Source of the DNA: Streptomyces sp. WMMC940
GTDB taxonomy: Bacteria; Actinomycetota; Actinomycetes; Streptomycetales; Streptomycetaceae
Reading direction: 5' to 3'
DNA: 64,000 nucleotides
NCBI RefSeq assembly: GCF_027460265.1
Contig: NZ_JAPZBC010000001.1
Span: forward strand, 3,495,001-3,559,000
The notes under the pieces are model-generated. The model made no database searches, was not told where the DNA came from, and saw only the letters and a program-made list of their open reading frames with translations. Positions within the stretch are counted from its first letter, which is position 1. The number at the start of each line of letters is the position of its first letter. Positions 18,883-28,175 of this stretch are shown here, piece after piece. A program made the position numbers and the translations under genes.

Positions 18883-18894
18883 GACACATGTGTC
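18883..18894. promoter_or_regulatory. Palindrome upstream of kynA
   Basis: GACACATGTGTC is a perfect 12-bp palindrome 12 bases before the kynA ATG. It overlaps where the ribosome site or transcript start would be. It could be an operator for an unidentified regulator. Confidence 0.4.
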
Positions 18895-18979
18895 CGGGTA
18901 GCGGTCCGCTCCTTCCGTTCGTGGTCTCGGAGCCCCGGTCCCCTGCGCGCATCATAAACACGGGTCCCGCCGGTGACGC

Positions 18980-19014
18980 GAGGGGCGGGTGCCCGGTCAG
19001 GGCACCCGCCCCTC
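18980..19014 (-). terminator. Hairpin terminator after the DUF3151 gene
   Basis: A perfect 15-bp stem (GAGGGGCGGGTGCCC and complement) has a GGTCA loop. It separates the DUF3151 gene from kynA. Confidence 0.8.
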
Positions 19015-19035
19015 GTGGGGATCGGACCGGCGGGA

Positions 19036-19449
19036 TCATCCCAGGGTGTCGGCCGCCGTCTCGGACGAGTCGCGCAGGAACGTGCTGCAGCGCTCGTATT
19101 CGTCCTGCTCGCCGATCGCCTGAGCGGCGCGGGCGAGCGCGTGCAGGGCACGCAGGAAGCCGCGATTCGGCTCGTGCTCCCACGGCACCGGGCCGTGCCC
19201 CTTCCAGCCGCTGCGGCGCAGCGCGTCCAGGCCCCGGTGGTATCCCGTACGCGCGTACGCGTACGACTCGACGACCCGCCCGGCCTCGAACGCCTCGTCG
19301 GCGAGCTGGGCCCAGGCGAGCGAGGAGGTCGGGTACTTCGCGGCGACGTCGGCGGAGGCCGTGCCGTTCGCGAGCATCTCCCGCGGCTCGGGGTCGTCGG
19401 GCAGGTGGGTGGGGGGCGGTCCCCCCAGCAGGTTCTCGTGGATGGCCAT
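19036..19449 (-). CDS. DUF3151 family protein
   Basis: 137 residues. The sequence (NLLGGPPPTHLPDDPEPREML at the start, YAYARTGYHRGLDALRRSGWKG in the middle) is that of a short, highly conserved actinobacterial protein family of unknown function. It is soluble, helical and has no catalytic motif I can name. It is monocistronic, with a strong terminator. Confidence 0.85.
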   Translation of the reverse strand: MAIHENLLGGPPPTHLPDDPEPREMLANGTASADVAAKYPTSSLAWAQLADEAFEAGRVVESYAYARTGYHRGLDALRRSGWKGHGPVPWEHEPNRGFLRALHALARAAQAIGEQDEYERCSTFLRDSSETAADTLG

Positions 19450-19710
19450 GGCTTCAGTGTCACAGGTCGCAGGCGAATCCGTGGAGCCGGTGCCCGCTTG
19501 CGCCGGGGCCGGCCGTGGTAGTCCCCGGCCGGGTGTGGGACGCACCGGGCCGGGGGCCGTGACGTGCGACGAAGCAGGTGTGTGGCAGGAACGCGGGGAG
19601 ACGGCGGGCACAGACGCCGGGATACGACGAAGCAGGGGCCGCAGGGGTGAGGCGGTGGCGGCCGGCAGGGCCGGGGGCGGTCGTCAGCGGCCGTGGACCC
19701 CGCCACGGCG

Positions 19711-21201
19711 TCATCCGGGTCGTCGATCCGACCGGCCGCACCCGGTGCCCCCGCGCCCCGGCTCGGGCTTCGGCTCCAGAGGTGGCGCGCCGACACCGCA
19801 GTGCACCCTGCATGCGGCATGGCCGGGCACCTCCGCCGGCCGCCGCACCATGGCCCACGCCAGCACCGCGCCCACCACGAGGATCAGCGCGCACAGGGGC
19901 ATCGCCCGGGCGAAGGCCGCCGCGAACTGCTCCGGGATCCGGTACGCCTCCGGCCCCATCCCGGCCAGCATCGGCAGCGCGGCCACCGCGAGCAGCCCCG
20001 CGGCCCGGGCCGCTGCGTTGTTGACGCCGCTGGCGATCCCGGCCCGCGCGGTGTCCACGGACGCCAGCACGGTCGCGGTCAGCGGGGCCACCAGGATCAC
20101 CATCCCCAGGCCCAGCACCAGCAGAGCGGGCAGCACATCGGTGAAGTAGGCGGCGTCGGGCCCGACACGCAGCATCAACAGCATCCCGGCCGCGCACAGC
20201 AGCGACCCGACGGTGAGCGGGATGCGCGGGCCGATCCGCTCGCCCAGCTGGCCGGCCCGTGCGGAGAGCAGCAGCATCAGCACGGTGGTGGGCAGCAGCG
20301 CGGTACCGGCGGCCAGGGCCGAGTAGCCCGATACGACCTGGAGTTGCAGGGCGGTGAGGAAGAAGAAGCCGCTGAACCCCGCGTACACGCACACGGTCAC
20401 CAGATTCACCGCCGTGAACAGCCGGGAGCGGAAGATCGACACCGGCAGCATCGGATTCTTCCGGCGCTGTTCCAGCCGGACGAACACGGCACCCGTCAGC
20501 ACGCCCGCGACGCCGGTCCCCCACGAGCCGTCGATCAGCGCGTACGTCACCAGCGCGAGGCCGATCGCCCCCAGCGCCGCGCCCAGCACGTCGAACCGTC
20601 CGTGCGCCGCGGGGTCCCTCGACTCGGGGACATGGCGCATCGCGACGGGCACGCACAGGGCGGCCAGCGGCACGTTCAGCAGGAAGACCCACCGCCAGCC
20701 GGGGCCGTCGACGAGCCATCCGCCGACGAACGGCCCGACCGCCGCGCCGACCCCGCCGAAGCCGGACCACAGCCCCACGGCCCTGGCCCGGTCGTCCGGG
20801 TGGAAGCTCGCCTGGATCAGCGCGAGCGAACCCGGGGTGAGCAGCGCCCCGCCGACGCCCTGCAGCGCCCGGGAGACGATCAGCACACCGGCGTTGGGAG
20901 CCAGTCCGCAGGCGAGCGACGCCAGGGCGAACCACACCACCCCGACGAGGAACACCCGCCGGCGCCCGTACCGGTCCCCCAGCGCCCCGCCCAGCAGGAT
21001 CAACCCGGCGAGGGTGAGCATGTAGGCGTTGACGGTCCACTGGAGTTGGGCGAGATCGGCGTCGAGGTCCTCACCGATGTGGGGCAGGGCGACATTGACG
21101 ACGGTGGAGTCGAGCATGGCCATGCTGGACCCGAGGACGGTCGTCAGGACGATCCAGCGCCCGGTGGCCGACGCGAGCCTGATGTCCATAGGGCGAATCA
21201 T
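19711..21201 (-). CDS. MFS drug transporter, DHA2 (14-TM) type
   Basis: 496 residues, start at 21201 (an alternative ATG is at 21189). DHA2 motif C appears early as LGSSMAMLDSTVVNVALP, and motif A as GGALGDRYGRRRVFLVG. About 14 membrane segments follow. The last 40 residues are polar and probably cytosolic. Such pumps export antibiotics or dyes by proton antiport. No TetR-type regulator is next to it. Confidence 0.92.
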   Translation of the reverse strand: MIRPMDIRLASATGRWIVLTTVLGSSMAMLDSTVVNVALPHIGEDLDADLAQLQWTVNAYMLTLAGLILLGGALGDRYGRRRVFLVGVVWFALASLACGLAPNAGVLIVSRALQGVGGALLTPGSLALIQASFHPDDRARAVGLWSGFGGVGAAVGPFVGGWLVDGPGWRWVFLLNVPLAALCVPVAMRHVPESRDPAAHGRFDVLGAALGAIGLALVTYALIDGSWGTGVAGVLTGAVFVRLEQRRKNPMLPVSIFRSRLFTAVNLVTVCVYAGFSGFFFLTALQLQVVSGYSALAAGTALLPTTVLMLLLSARAGQLGERIGPRIPLTVGSLLCAAGMLLMLRVGPDAAYFTDVLPALLVLGLGMVILVAPLTATVLASVDTARAGIASGVNNAAARAAGLLAVAALPMLAGMGPEAYRIPEQFAAAFARAMPLCALILVVGAVLAWAMVRRPAEVPGHAACRVHCGVGAPPLEPKPEPGRGGTGCGRSDRRPG

Positions 21202-21361
21202 TCCGCCCGACGGGTCTCGCGGCGACCCGGCCGCGGGTCACGGAACCGCGGCCGGGCGGCTCGACACAGGGCCCGGGCGGGGTAGCCGGAGACCAGGGCA
21301 GGGGCGGACCGGGGGGCTCGGATCGCTCCGGTCCCGGGCGGGCCCACGACCGGGCGCGGCG

Positions 21362-22525
21362 TCAGGTCAGCCGCGTCAGGGCCCGCACCAGCGCGTCGGC
21401 GCCCGCCTCCGCCTTGGACCGGGGGCAGCCCAGATTGAGGCGGACGAAGCCGTCCGCCCCGTACACCCCGCCCGGCATGATCGCGACGCGTTCCCGCTCG
21501 ACCAGCTCCCGCTGCAGCGCCGCGTCGTCCACGCCCAGCGCCCGGAGGTCGACCCACGCCAGGTACCCCGCCTGCGGCGGCCCCCAGCCGAGGACGGGGA
21601 AGGCCGACCGCAGTCGCTCCTCCAGCATCGCCAGGTTCCCCGCCACATAGCCGCGGGCGGCGTCCAGCCATCCGGCCCCGTCCCGGTACGCGGCGATGTG
21701 CGCCGTCAGCGAGAGCACGGCCGGCGAGGCGAGCCCCTCACCCGTCTCCAACCGCCGGACGAACGCCGCACGCTCCCCGGGGTCACCGATGATCCCGTAG
21801 GAGCCGGTCAGCGCCGGGAAGTTGAACGCCTTCGACGCCGAGGTGACCAGGGCCCACCGTCCCCGGCCGTCCGCGAAACGCGTCCACGGCAGATGCCGGT
21901 GCCCGTCGTGCACGAAGTCCGCGTGGATCTCGTCCGAGATCACGGCGACCCCGTGCGTCTCCGCCAGCAAGGAGAACCCCTTCAGTTCGTCCTCGGTCCA
22001 CACCCGTCCGGTGGGGTTGTGGGGCGAACAGAGGATCAACACCTTGGTGTCCGCCCGGGCGAGCTCCCGTTCCATGCCCGCCCCGTCGCCCACCGCGACC
22101 CCCCGGAGCTGCCGCCCGAGGCCCATGACCGCCTTGCGGAAGCCGTCGTACGTGGGGGTGTGGACGACGACGCCGTCCCCCGGCTCCGTCCACATCCGCA
22201 GCAGCTGTGACACCTGGTTGAGGACCGACGGTGCGTACACGATCCGCTCCGGATCGAGCGGGGTGTCGTGCCGCCGCGCGTACCAGCCGCGTATCGCCTC
22301 GCGGAACGCGCCGAGCCGCCAGTCGGTGTACCCGAAGACCCCGTGCGCGAGGCGCTGGCGCAGCGCGTCCAGCACCGGCGGCGGCGACGCGAAGTCCATG
22401 TCGGAGATGGTGAACGGCAGCAGTCCGTCCACGCCGAACCGGTCGGCGGCACCGTCCCACTGCACGCTGGCGGTGCCGCGCCGGTCGACGAGGGTGTCGA
22501 AGTCGTACGGAGCGTGGTGCGTCAA
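21362..22525 (-). CDS. MalY/PatB-type PLP aminotransferase (probable cystathionine beta-lyase)
   Basis: 387 residues from a TTG at 22525, chosen because GGAGGG lies eight bases before it. MalY-type marks are LLPFTISDMDFASPP near the N-terminus, CSPHNPTGRVW, SDEIHADFVHDGH, and the PLP lysine in SASKAFNFPAL. Relatives split cystathionine or cysteine conjugates into a thiol, pyruvate and ammonia. It is monocistronic, upstream of nothing related. Confidence 0.9.
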   Translation of the reverse strand: MTHHAPYDFDTLVDRRGTASVQWDGAADRFGVDGLLPFTISDMDFASPPPVLDALRQRLAHGVFGYTDWRLGAFREAIRGWYARRHDTPLDPERIVYAPSVLNQVSQLLRMWTEPGDGVVVHTPTYDGFRKAVMGLGRQLRGVAVGDGAGMERELARADTKVLILCSPHNPTGRVWTEDELKGFSLLAETHGVAVISDEIHADFVHDGHRHLPWTRFADGRGRWALVTSASKAFNFPALTGSYGIIGDPGERAAFVRRLETGEGLASPAVLSLTAHIAAYRDGAGWLDAARGYVAGNLAMLEERLRSAFPVLGWGPPQAGYLAWVDLRALGVDDAALQRELVERERVAIMPGGVYGADGFVRLNLGCPRSKAEAGADALVRALTRLT

Positions 22526-22625
22526 CGTCGGATCCCTCCGGACAGGACGAAGGCCCGGCACCGTTCGCCGGTACCGGGCCTCACGTCGGCTGGGTCTCGT
22601 GCCGCTCGCCTCGGCCTGCCGCCGG

Positions 22626-23648
22626 TTACTTCATCCGGTTGCCGGCGGCGCGCAGCACCTGGCAGGCCTCGAGGACACGCTTCGACATGCCCGCCTCCGC
22701 CGCCTTGCCCCAGGTGCGCGGGTCGTAGGTCTTCTTGGAACCGACCTCGCCGTCGACCTTCAGCACACCGTCGTAGTTCTTGAACATGTGGTCCGCGACG
22801 GGGCGGGTGAAGGCGTACTGGGTGTCGGTGTCGAGGTTCATCTTGACGACGCCGTTCTCCAGCGCGACCGCGATCTCCTCGGCCGTGGACCCGGAGCCGC
22901 CGTGGAAGACGAAGTCGAACGGCTCGGACTTGCCGTACTTGGCGCCGACACCCTCCTGGAGCTCCTTCAGCAGCTCGGGACGGAGCACGACATTGCCCGG
23001 CTTGTAGACGCCGTGGACATTGCCGAAGGACGCGGCCAGCAGGTAGCGGCCCTTCTCGCCCAGGCCGAGCGCCTCGGCGGTGCGGATGGCGTCCTCGACG
23101 GTGGTGTAGAGCTCGTCGTTGATCTCGTGCGAGACACCGTCCTCCTCGCCGCCGGTCGGGGTGATCTCGACCTCGAGGACGATCTTGGCGGCGGCCGCAC
23201 GGGCCAGCAGCTCCTGGGCGACGGACAGGTTGTCGGCGAGGGTCTCGGCCGAGCCGTCCCACATGTGCGACTGGAAGAGCGGGTTCTGTCCCTGGGCGAC
23301 ACGCTGCTCGGAGATGGCCAGGAGCGGGCGGACGTAGCCGTCCAGCTTGTCCTTCGGGCAGTGGTCGGTGTGCAGGGCGATGTTGACCGGGTACTTGTCG
23401 GCCACGATGTGGGCGAACTCGGCCAGGGCCACGGCCCCGGTCACCATGTCCTTGTTGTACTGGCCACCCAGGAACTCCGCACCACCGGTGGAGATCTGGA
23501 CGATGCCGTCGCTCTCGGCCTCCGCGAAACCGCGCAGCGCAGCGTGCAGGGTCTGGGACGAGGTGACGTTGATGGCCGGGTAGGCGAACTTGCCTGCCTT
23601 CGCCCGGTCGAGCATCTCGTTGTAGACCTCGGGGGTTGCGATGGGCAT
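22626..23648 (-). CDS. fbaA: Class II fructose-bisphosphate aldolase
   Basis: 340 residues from ATG 23648 after AGGAGCGG. Zinc-binding and catalytic blocks are visible: LHTDHCPKDK, EVEITPTGGEEDG, FGNVHGVYKPG and FVFHGGSGS, with NLDTDTQYAF near the end. This is the long (FbaA) type. It interconverts fructose 1,6-bisphosphate and triose phosphates in glycolysis and gluconeogenesis. It lies downstream of pyrE on the same strand but is separated by a strong palindrome that holds parS. Confidence 0.97.
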   Translation of the reverse strand: MPIATPEVYNEMLDRAKAGKFAYPAINVTSSQTLHAALRGFAEAESDGIVQISTGGAEFLGGQYNKDMVTGAVALAEFAHIVADKYPVNIALHTDHCPKDKLDGYVRPLLAISEQRVAQGQNPLFQSHMWDGSAETLADNLSVAQELLARAAAAKIVLEVEITPTGGEEDGVSHEINDELYTTVEDAIRTAEALGLGEKGRYLLAASFGNVHGVYKPGNVVLRPELLKELQEGVGAKYGKSEPFDFVFHGGSGSTAEEIAVALENGVVKMNLDTDTQYAFTRPVADHMFKNYDGVLKVDGEVGSKKTYDPRTWGKAAEAGMSKRVLEACQVLRAAGNRMK

Positions 23649-23757
23649 CTGTCCGCTCCTTGTGATGTGCGGTTTGCGTTGCTTGGCACCCTGACCTGGG
23701 GGCGACGTCATCGTCGCACCTATCTTTCCAGACGCCCATGGGGGCTCAGGGAACAAG

Positions 23758-23789
23758 GGGCGGGACGTTTCACGTGAAACGTCCCGCCC
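23758..23789 (-). terminator. 32-bp perfect palindrome after pyrE (terminator-like)
   Basis: A continuous 32-base palindrome runs without a mismatch, flanked by AAGG and TTTG, 37 bases past the pyrE stop. As RNA it would fold to a 14-bp stem with a 4-base loop on either strand. Its centre is the parS site. Confidence 0.75.
23767..23780. promoter_or_regulatory. parS: parS centromere site (ParB binding)
   Basis: GTTTCACGTGAAAC is a perfect match to the Streptomyces ParB-binding consensus. Streptomyces chromosomes carry about twenty such sites within a few hundred kilobases of oriC, where ParB builds segregation complexes during sporulation. Unusually, the site is embedded in the longer palindrome between pyrE and fbaA. 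Confidence 0.92.
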
Positions 23790-23825
23790 TTTGCGATAAG
23801 CGCAGGTCAGCTCCGGCAGCCGGAA

Positions 23826-24365
23826 TCAGGCGAGACCGAGGTCCTGCAGTTCGAATCCGGTCAGATAGGGCAGCCCGGCCTCGGAGATCGCCCCTGCGGC
23901 ACCGCGATCCACGATCGTGGCCACGGCGACGACCTCGCCGCCGGCCTCGCGAACGGCCTCGACCGCGGTGAGCGGCGAACCACCGGTCGTGGAGGTGTCC
24001 TCGACGACGAGGCAGCGGCGGCCCTTGACGTCCGCGCCCTCGATACGCCGCTGCATCCCGTGCGTCTTCTGTGCCTTCCGCACGACGAACGCGTCCAGAC
24101 GCCCGCCGCGGGCGGCGGAGGCGTGGAGCATGGCGGACGCGACGGGGTCGGCGCCCAGCGTCAGACCGCCGACGCAGTCGAAGTCCAGGTCCTTGGTCAG
24201 ATCGAGCATGACCTGGCCGACCATGGGCGCGGCCTCGCCGTCCAGCGTGATCCGGCGAAGGTCGATGTAGTAGTCGGCCTCACGACCCGAGGAGAGGGTC
24301 ACCCTGCCGTGCACCACGGCCTTGTCCTTGATCTGCTGGAGCAGCTCAGCACGTACGTCAGTCAT
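23826..24365 (-). CDS. pyrE: Orotate phosphoribosyltransferase
   Basis: 179 residues from the ATG at 24365. Another in-frame ATG two codons upstream cannot be excluded. The PRPP-binding loop is CLVVEDTSTTGGSPL, and YYIDLRRITLDGEA and VRKAQKTHG are family blocks. It converts orotate and PRPP to orotidine monophosphate in pyrimidine synthesis. It sits away from the main pyr operon, as is usual in Streptomyces. Confidence 0.95.
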   Translation of the reverse strand: MTDVRAELLQQIKDKAVVHGRVTLSSGREADYYIDLRRITLDGEAAPMVGQVMLDLTKDLDFDCVGGLTLGADPVASAMLHASAARGGRLDAFVVRKAQKTHGMQRRIEGADVKGRRCLVVEDTSTTGGSPLTAVEAVREAGGEVVAVATIVDRGAAGAISEAGLPYLTGFELQDLGLA

Positions 24366-24566
24366 GGCCATGAGCTTAGGCCCTGCCCTGCCGCCCCGGC
24401 CGGAGACCGCCTCCGGCGCCCGCCGCCGGATCTCGGCGGCCGCCACGCCCGGAACCCCCTCGCGCCGCAGCTCCCGCGCCGGCATCGCCTCCGCACCCCG
24501 CCCGGGCCGCCCGGTACCGGCCGGGGGCCGCGACGTCCTGCACGGGGCGCCGCCGTTGGTGGCGCA

Positions 24567-25373
24567 TCAGGCACTGGCGAGCCGTCGCCACGACCAGGTC
24601 GTCGCGATCTCGAGGGGGTCGATCGGGGTGACCAGGCGGGGGTGCGTGTTGAGGCCGTTCGGCGGGCCGGACTGCGGCTCCACGCAGACCGCCTCCTCCT
24701 GCTCGTCGTAGACGACCACCCACTCCGTTCGGCTCTTCACCGTCAGTTCCAGCTGTTCCGGCCAGGTGAGGGTGACGTCGACACCGTCCTCCATGCCGAA
24801 GCAGTCGTCCCAGGGGCCGGGCGTCGGCCCGATCCGCCGGCCGGTGGGCAGGTGGTCGGAACCGCGCTCCTCCTGCCAGTCGGCGATGAAGTCGAGCCGG
24901 GCCCCCTTGGCGTCGGGGAAGGCGTGGCGCATGAACCACGGGTGCCAGCCGGCCTGGGCGGGGAACGAGTCGTCGTACGTCTCGACGCCGAGCTGGAGCG
25001 TCAGCGAGTCCTCGCTCAGCTCGAACGTCTGGGTGACGAGCCCCGTGTACGGCCAGGGTTCGCCGAGTTCGTAGGTGAAGACGGCCTCGGTGGGGCCGGT
25101 GCGGGCGGTCCGCCACGCGGTGTTCCGGCCGGTGCCGTGGATGGCGTGCGGCGGGTCGTTGACGGGTAGCTGGTGCTCCACGCCGCCGTTGCGGAAGCGA
25201 CCGTTCTCGGTACGGCCGCACCAGGGAACCATCGGGAAGCAGCCGTATCGCTCGCCCTGCCGCAGCACCTCGGTGCCCGCGATGCGCAGGCTGCTGATGC
25301 GGCAGCCGTTGCGCGGAGTGACGGTCAACTCGACGTCGCCGGCGGTGAGCCGGACGTTCTCTTCGCTACTCAC
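24567..25373 (-). CDS. Aldose 1-epimerase family protein
   Basis: 268 residues from a GTG at 25373. The galactose-mutarotase fold is indicated by FPMVPWCGRTENGRF, HAIHGTGRNTAW, the catalytic His region GWHPWFMRHAFP, and a late Glu in EAVCVEPQSGPPNGLN. It probably interconverts alpha and beta anomers of a hexose or hexose phosphate. It is monocistronic. Confidence 0.88.
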   Translation of the reverse strand: MSSEENVRLTAGDVELTVTPRNGCRISSLRIAGTEVLRQGERYGCFPMVPWCGRTENGRFRNGGVEHQLPVNDPPHAIHGTGRNTAWRTARTGPTEAVFTYELGEPWPYTGLVTQTFELSEDSLTLQLGVETYDDSFPAQAGWHPWFMRHAFPDAKGARLDFIADWQEERGSDHLPTGRRIGPTPGPWDDCFGMEDGVDVTLTWPEQLELTVKSRTEWVVVYDEQEEAVCVEPQSGPPNGLNTHPRLVTPIDPLEIATTWSWRRLASA

Positions 25374-25438
25374 ACCCCGACCCTACTGGCGACCGGCCGG
25401 GGGCGCCCGTGTCGCATGGGCCGGTCGAGGGCCCTCAG

Positions 25439-26488
25439 CTACCTGCGGCGGCGCAGTGCCCGTCCGACGACGACGGCGGAGGCGATGGCGAGCGCGGCGG
25501 CGGGGGCGACCCAGCGCAGCGTGTTCCCGGCGGTGCTGGGCTGGGGTGCGGGGACGGGTGCGTACCGGCCGCGCGGCGGCGCGTGGTCCACCTCCTCCGC
25601 ACTGCGGCCGATCATGGTCCGGCGGGCGTGGGCCGCTTCGGCGGGCGGTTCGTCGTCCTCGCCGAACACCTCGTCGGCCAGGGGGTCCAGCGACGAGGGG
25701 GGAACATCGACCCCGAACAGGGGCGCGTTCTCGTCCTCGCCGTCCGCCGCGTCCTCGAGCGCTCCGCTCGCGTCGGCGGAAGCCGCCGCGGGGCCACCGC
25801 CCGGGGCGGGGGGCGCGGTATCGGCCGTCGCGTCCGGCCGCCCGGCCGCATCGGCACTTCCGGCCGTCGCATCGGCATCACCGCCGGCATCGGCTTCCGC
25901 ATCGGCAACGGCTTCGGCATCGGCATCGGCGGCCGGGGCGGTCCGGTCGGCCGCCCCGGAGTCGCTCACGGGTGCGGCTCCGGCTGCGGGCGCACTGCCG
26001 GACTCGTCCGGGCCGTCATGCGCCGCGTCCTCGTCCGCTGCGGCCGCCCCACGCGCCTCGTCCTCCGTCGTGGCACCCAGGGACGACGCGAAACGGTCGA
26101 GCAGCCGGATCGCGGCCTGTTCGGCCGTTCCGGGGGCCGCCTCGGCGAGACGGCCGTCCGCATGGGCCGTTCCGGTGAAGACGAGCGCGGTGCCGCCCTC
26201 CGCCTCGGTGAGCCGGAGGGTCAGGGCCAGCTTGGCCGAGCCATGGCCACGGGCCTCCGTGCCCTCGCCCTCGACGGCGAAGCCGCCGTCCCGTTCGGAG
26301 ATCCGGAGCGCACCCCGGTAGGTGATCGTGTGACCGCCCACACGGACCTTCAGGCGGCCCGCGAGAGGGCCCGCCGACGCGTCGGCGTCCTGCTGGAGCC
26401 CCGGGACGCACCGGGCGACCCGCGCGGGGTCGGCCAGCGTCCGCCGAAGCCTGTTTGCCGGTACCGGAACGAACACCTCATGCTCCAT
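25439..26488 (-). CDS. SRPBCC (CoxG-like) protein with acidic linker and C-terminal anchor
   Basis: 349 residues. Residues 1-140 are a START/SRPBCC fold (EHEVFVPVPANRL, ARVARCVPGL, VEGEGTEARGHGSAKL) like CoxG, which recruits CO-dehydrogenase-type enzymes to the membrane. Residues about 145-300 are an Ala/Asp-rich disordered linker. A single membrane segment (WVAPAAALAIASAVVVG) lies at the extreme C-terminus before RALRRRR, giving a tail-anchored layout with the lipid- or ligand-binding domain in the cytoplasm. No molybdenum hydroxylase genes are adjacent. Confidence 0.8.
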   Translation of the reverse strand: MEHEVFVPVPANRLRRTLADPARVARCVPGLQQDADASAGPLAGRLKVRVGGHTITYRGALRISERDGGFAVEGEGTEARGHGSAKLALTLRLTEAEGGTALVFTGTAHADGRLAEAAPGTAEQAAIRLLDRFASSLGATTEDEARGAAAADEDAAHDGPDESGSAPAAGAAPVSDSGAADRTAPAADADAEAVADAEADAGGDADATAGSADAAGRPDATADTAPPAPGGGPAAASADASGALEDAADGEDENAPLFGVDVPPSSLDPLADEVFGEDDEPPAEAAHARRTMIGRSAEEVDHAPPRGRYAPVPAPQPSTAGNTLRWVAPAAALAIASAVVVGRALRRRR

Positions 26489-26558
26489 GGGAACCGAGCC
26501 TACTCAGCCCCGGCCCGACGGGAGCCCTTCTGTGCGGAACCGGCACAGTCCACGGCCC

Positions 26559-28091
26559 TCACTCGGCGTACCGCGGGCGCAGCAGCGTCGACGGTGGGAC
26601 GTCCCGGGGGCGCTCGTCCTCGACGCCGAGCACCCCGGGCCCGAGGGCCGGTGGGGCGGCCCGAGCCGCGGGGACCGCGAGGACGAAGCCGCGGTCGGGG
26701 CGGCCCGGGGCGCGGTACGGCCGGGTCGTGAAGCCCGCGGCACGGATCGTGGACTCGACCGTCCAGTACGCGTGCGGGTGCGCCCCCACCGCTCCCGCGT
26801 GCACGGCGAGCCGTCCACCGTCCGCGAGGACCCCCGCGGCGAGCCCGTAGAACTCCTGCGAGTACAGCTTGGTGCTGGGCGTGACGCCCGGGTCGGGCAG
26901 GTCCGAGACCACCACGTCGTACGTGTGGCGGGGGGTCGTGGAGCCCCTCAGCCAGCGGAAGGCGTCCGCGTACACGACCTTCAGCCGCGGGTCCCGGTAC
27001 ACATGGCCGTTCAGCGCGGAGAGCGCCGGGTCCGTGCGTGCCAGCCGCACCATCCCAGGGTCGAGTTCGACCACGGTGACCGAGCGCACCCCCGGGTGGC
27101 GCAGCACCTCGCGCGCCGCCATCCCGTCGCCGCCGCCGAGGATCAGCACCCGCGCGTGCGGGCCCCGGCGCATCGCGGGACCCACCAGCGCCCGGTGGTG
27201 CCGGTCCCCGTCCCCGCCGCTCATCTGCAGCCTGCCGTCCAGGAACAGGTCGACCGGCCCGTCCTCCGCGCCGGTCAGGACGACCTCCTGCACCCCGGTG
27301 TGCACGGCCACCCGCACCGGCTCGCCGTACACGGCCCGCCGCGCCGCGGCCTCGAAGTCGGCGACGAGCGCCGTGGCGGTGGCCAGCACGGCCAGGACGG
27401 TCAGATTCGCCCCGAGCAGCCACCACCTCGACCGTGGCGAGATGTCCCGCCGGAACAGCCACAGCACCAGCGCCCCGCCCGCCACCGCGTTCACCGCGCC
27501 CGTGAGCAGCGCACCGGTCAGCTGGCCGAGCCACGGCAGCAGCAGGAACGGGAACGCGAGACCGCCGACGAGCGCGCCGACGTAGTCGGCCGCGAAGAGG
27601 TCGGCGACCGTGCCCGCGGCGTCCTCCTCGCCCCGGCCGTCGCGCCGGGACGCCCGCTGGATCAGGCTCATCAGCAGCGGGATCTCGGCGCCGATCAGCA
27701 CCCCGATCGCGAGTGAGAAGGCCACCAGCGCGTAGCGGGCCTCGCCCAGCCAGGCGAACGCCGCGTACAGCACCAGGGCCGAGCAGCCTCCGATCAGCGC
27801 GAGCGCCGCCTCCACCAGTCCGAAGCCGACGGCGGCGTGGCAGCGCAGCCGCTTGGCGAGGAGCGAGCCGACACCCATCGCGAAGACCATGACGGAGAGG
27901 ACGACGGACGCCTGGGTGACGGAGTCGCCGATCAAGTACGAGGCGAGGGCGACCAGCTCCAGCTCGTACACCAGACCGCAGGCGGCACAGACGAAGACCA
28001 CGAGGAGGACGAGGAACCGGCCCGCGTCCGGGCGGACGGGCGGTGGCCCCGCCCCGCCCCGCACCGGTGCTGACACAGGCTGGTCGATCAT
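26559..28091 (-). CDS. Membrane-anchored spermidine-synthase-like protein
   Basis: 510 residues. The first 210 contain about seven membrane segments ([20 protein letters not shown] and onward). The C-terminal 270 form a Rossmann methyltransferase-like aminopropyltransferase domain with [26 protein letters not shown] and the gate-region Asp motif VVVSDLPDP. Proteins with this fusion are widespread in bacteria and are annotated as polyamine aminopropyltransferases, but no speD or speB lies nearby, so the true substrate is uncertain. The ATG at 28091 gives the family-typical start. Confidence 0.85.
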   Translation of the reverse strand: MIDQPVSAPVRGGAGPPPVRPDAGRFLVLLVVFVCAACGLVYELELVALASYLIGDSVTQASVVLSVMVFAMGVGSLLAKRLRCHAAVGFGLVEAALALIGGCSALVLYAAFAWLGEARYALVAFSLAIGVLIGAEIPLLMSLIQRASRRDGRGEEDAAGTVADLFAADYVGALVGGLAFPFLLLPWLGQLTGALLTGAVNAVAGGALVLWLFRRDISPRSRWWLLGANLTVLAVLATATALVADFEAAARRAVYGEPVRVAVHTGVQEVVLTGAEDGPVDLFLDGRLQMSGGDGDRHHRALVGPAMRRGPHARVLILGGGDGMAAREVLRHPGVRSVTVVELDPGMVRLARTDPALSALNGHVYRDPRLKVVYADAFRWLRGSTTPRHTYDVVVSDLPDPGVTPSTKLYSQEFYGLAAGVLADGGRLAVHAGAVGAHPHAYWTVESTIRAAGFTTRPYRAPGRPDRGFVLAVPAARAAPPALGPGVLGVEDERPRDVPPSTLLRPRYAE

Positions 28092-28175
28092 GCCGTAACG
28101 CTACGTCACTCATCCATGCCGAACTGTCACCCACACGGGTGCAACTGCCCCGAAATGCCGTGGTGACGGTTGGAA

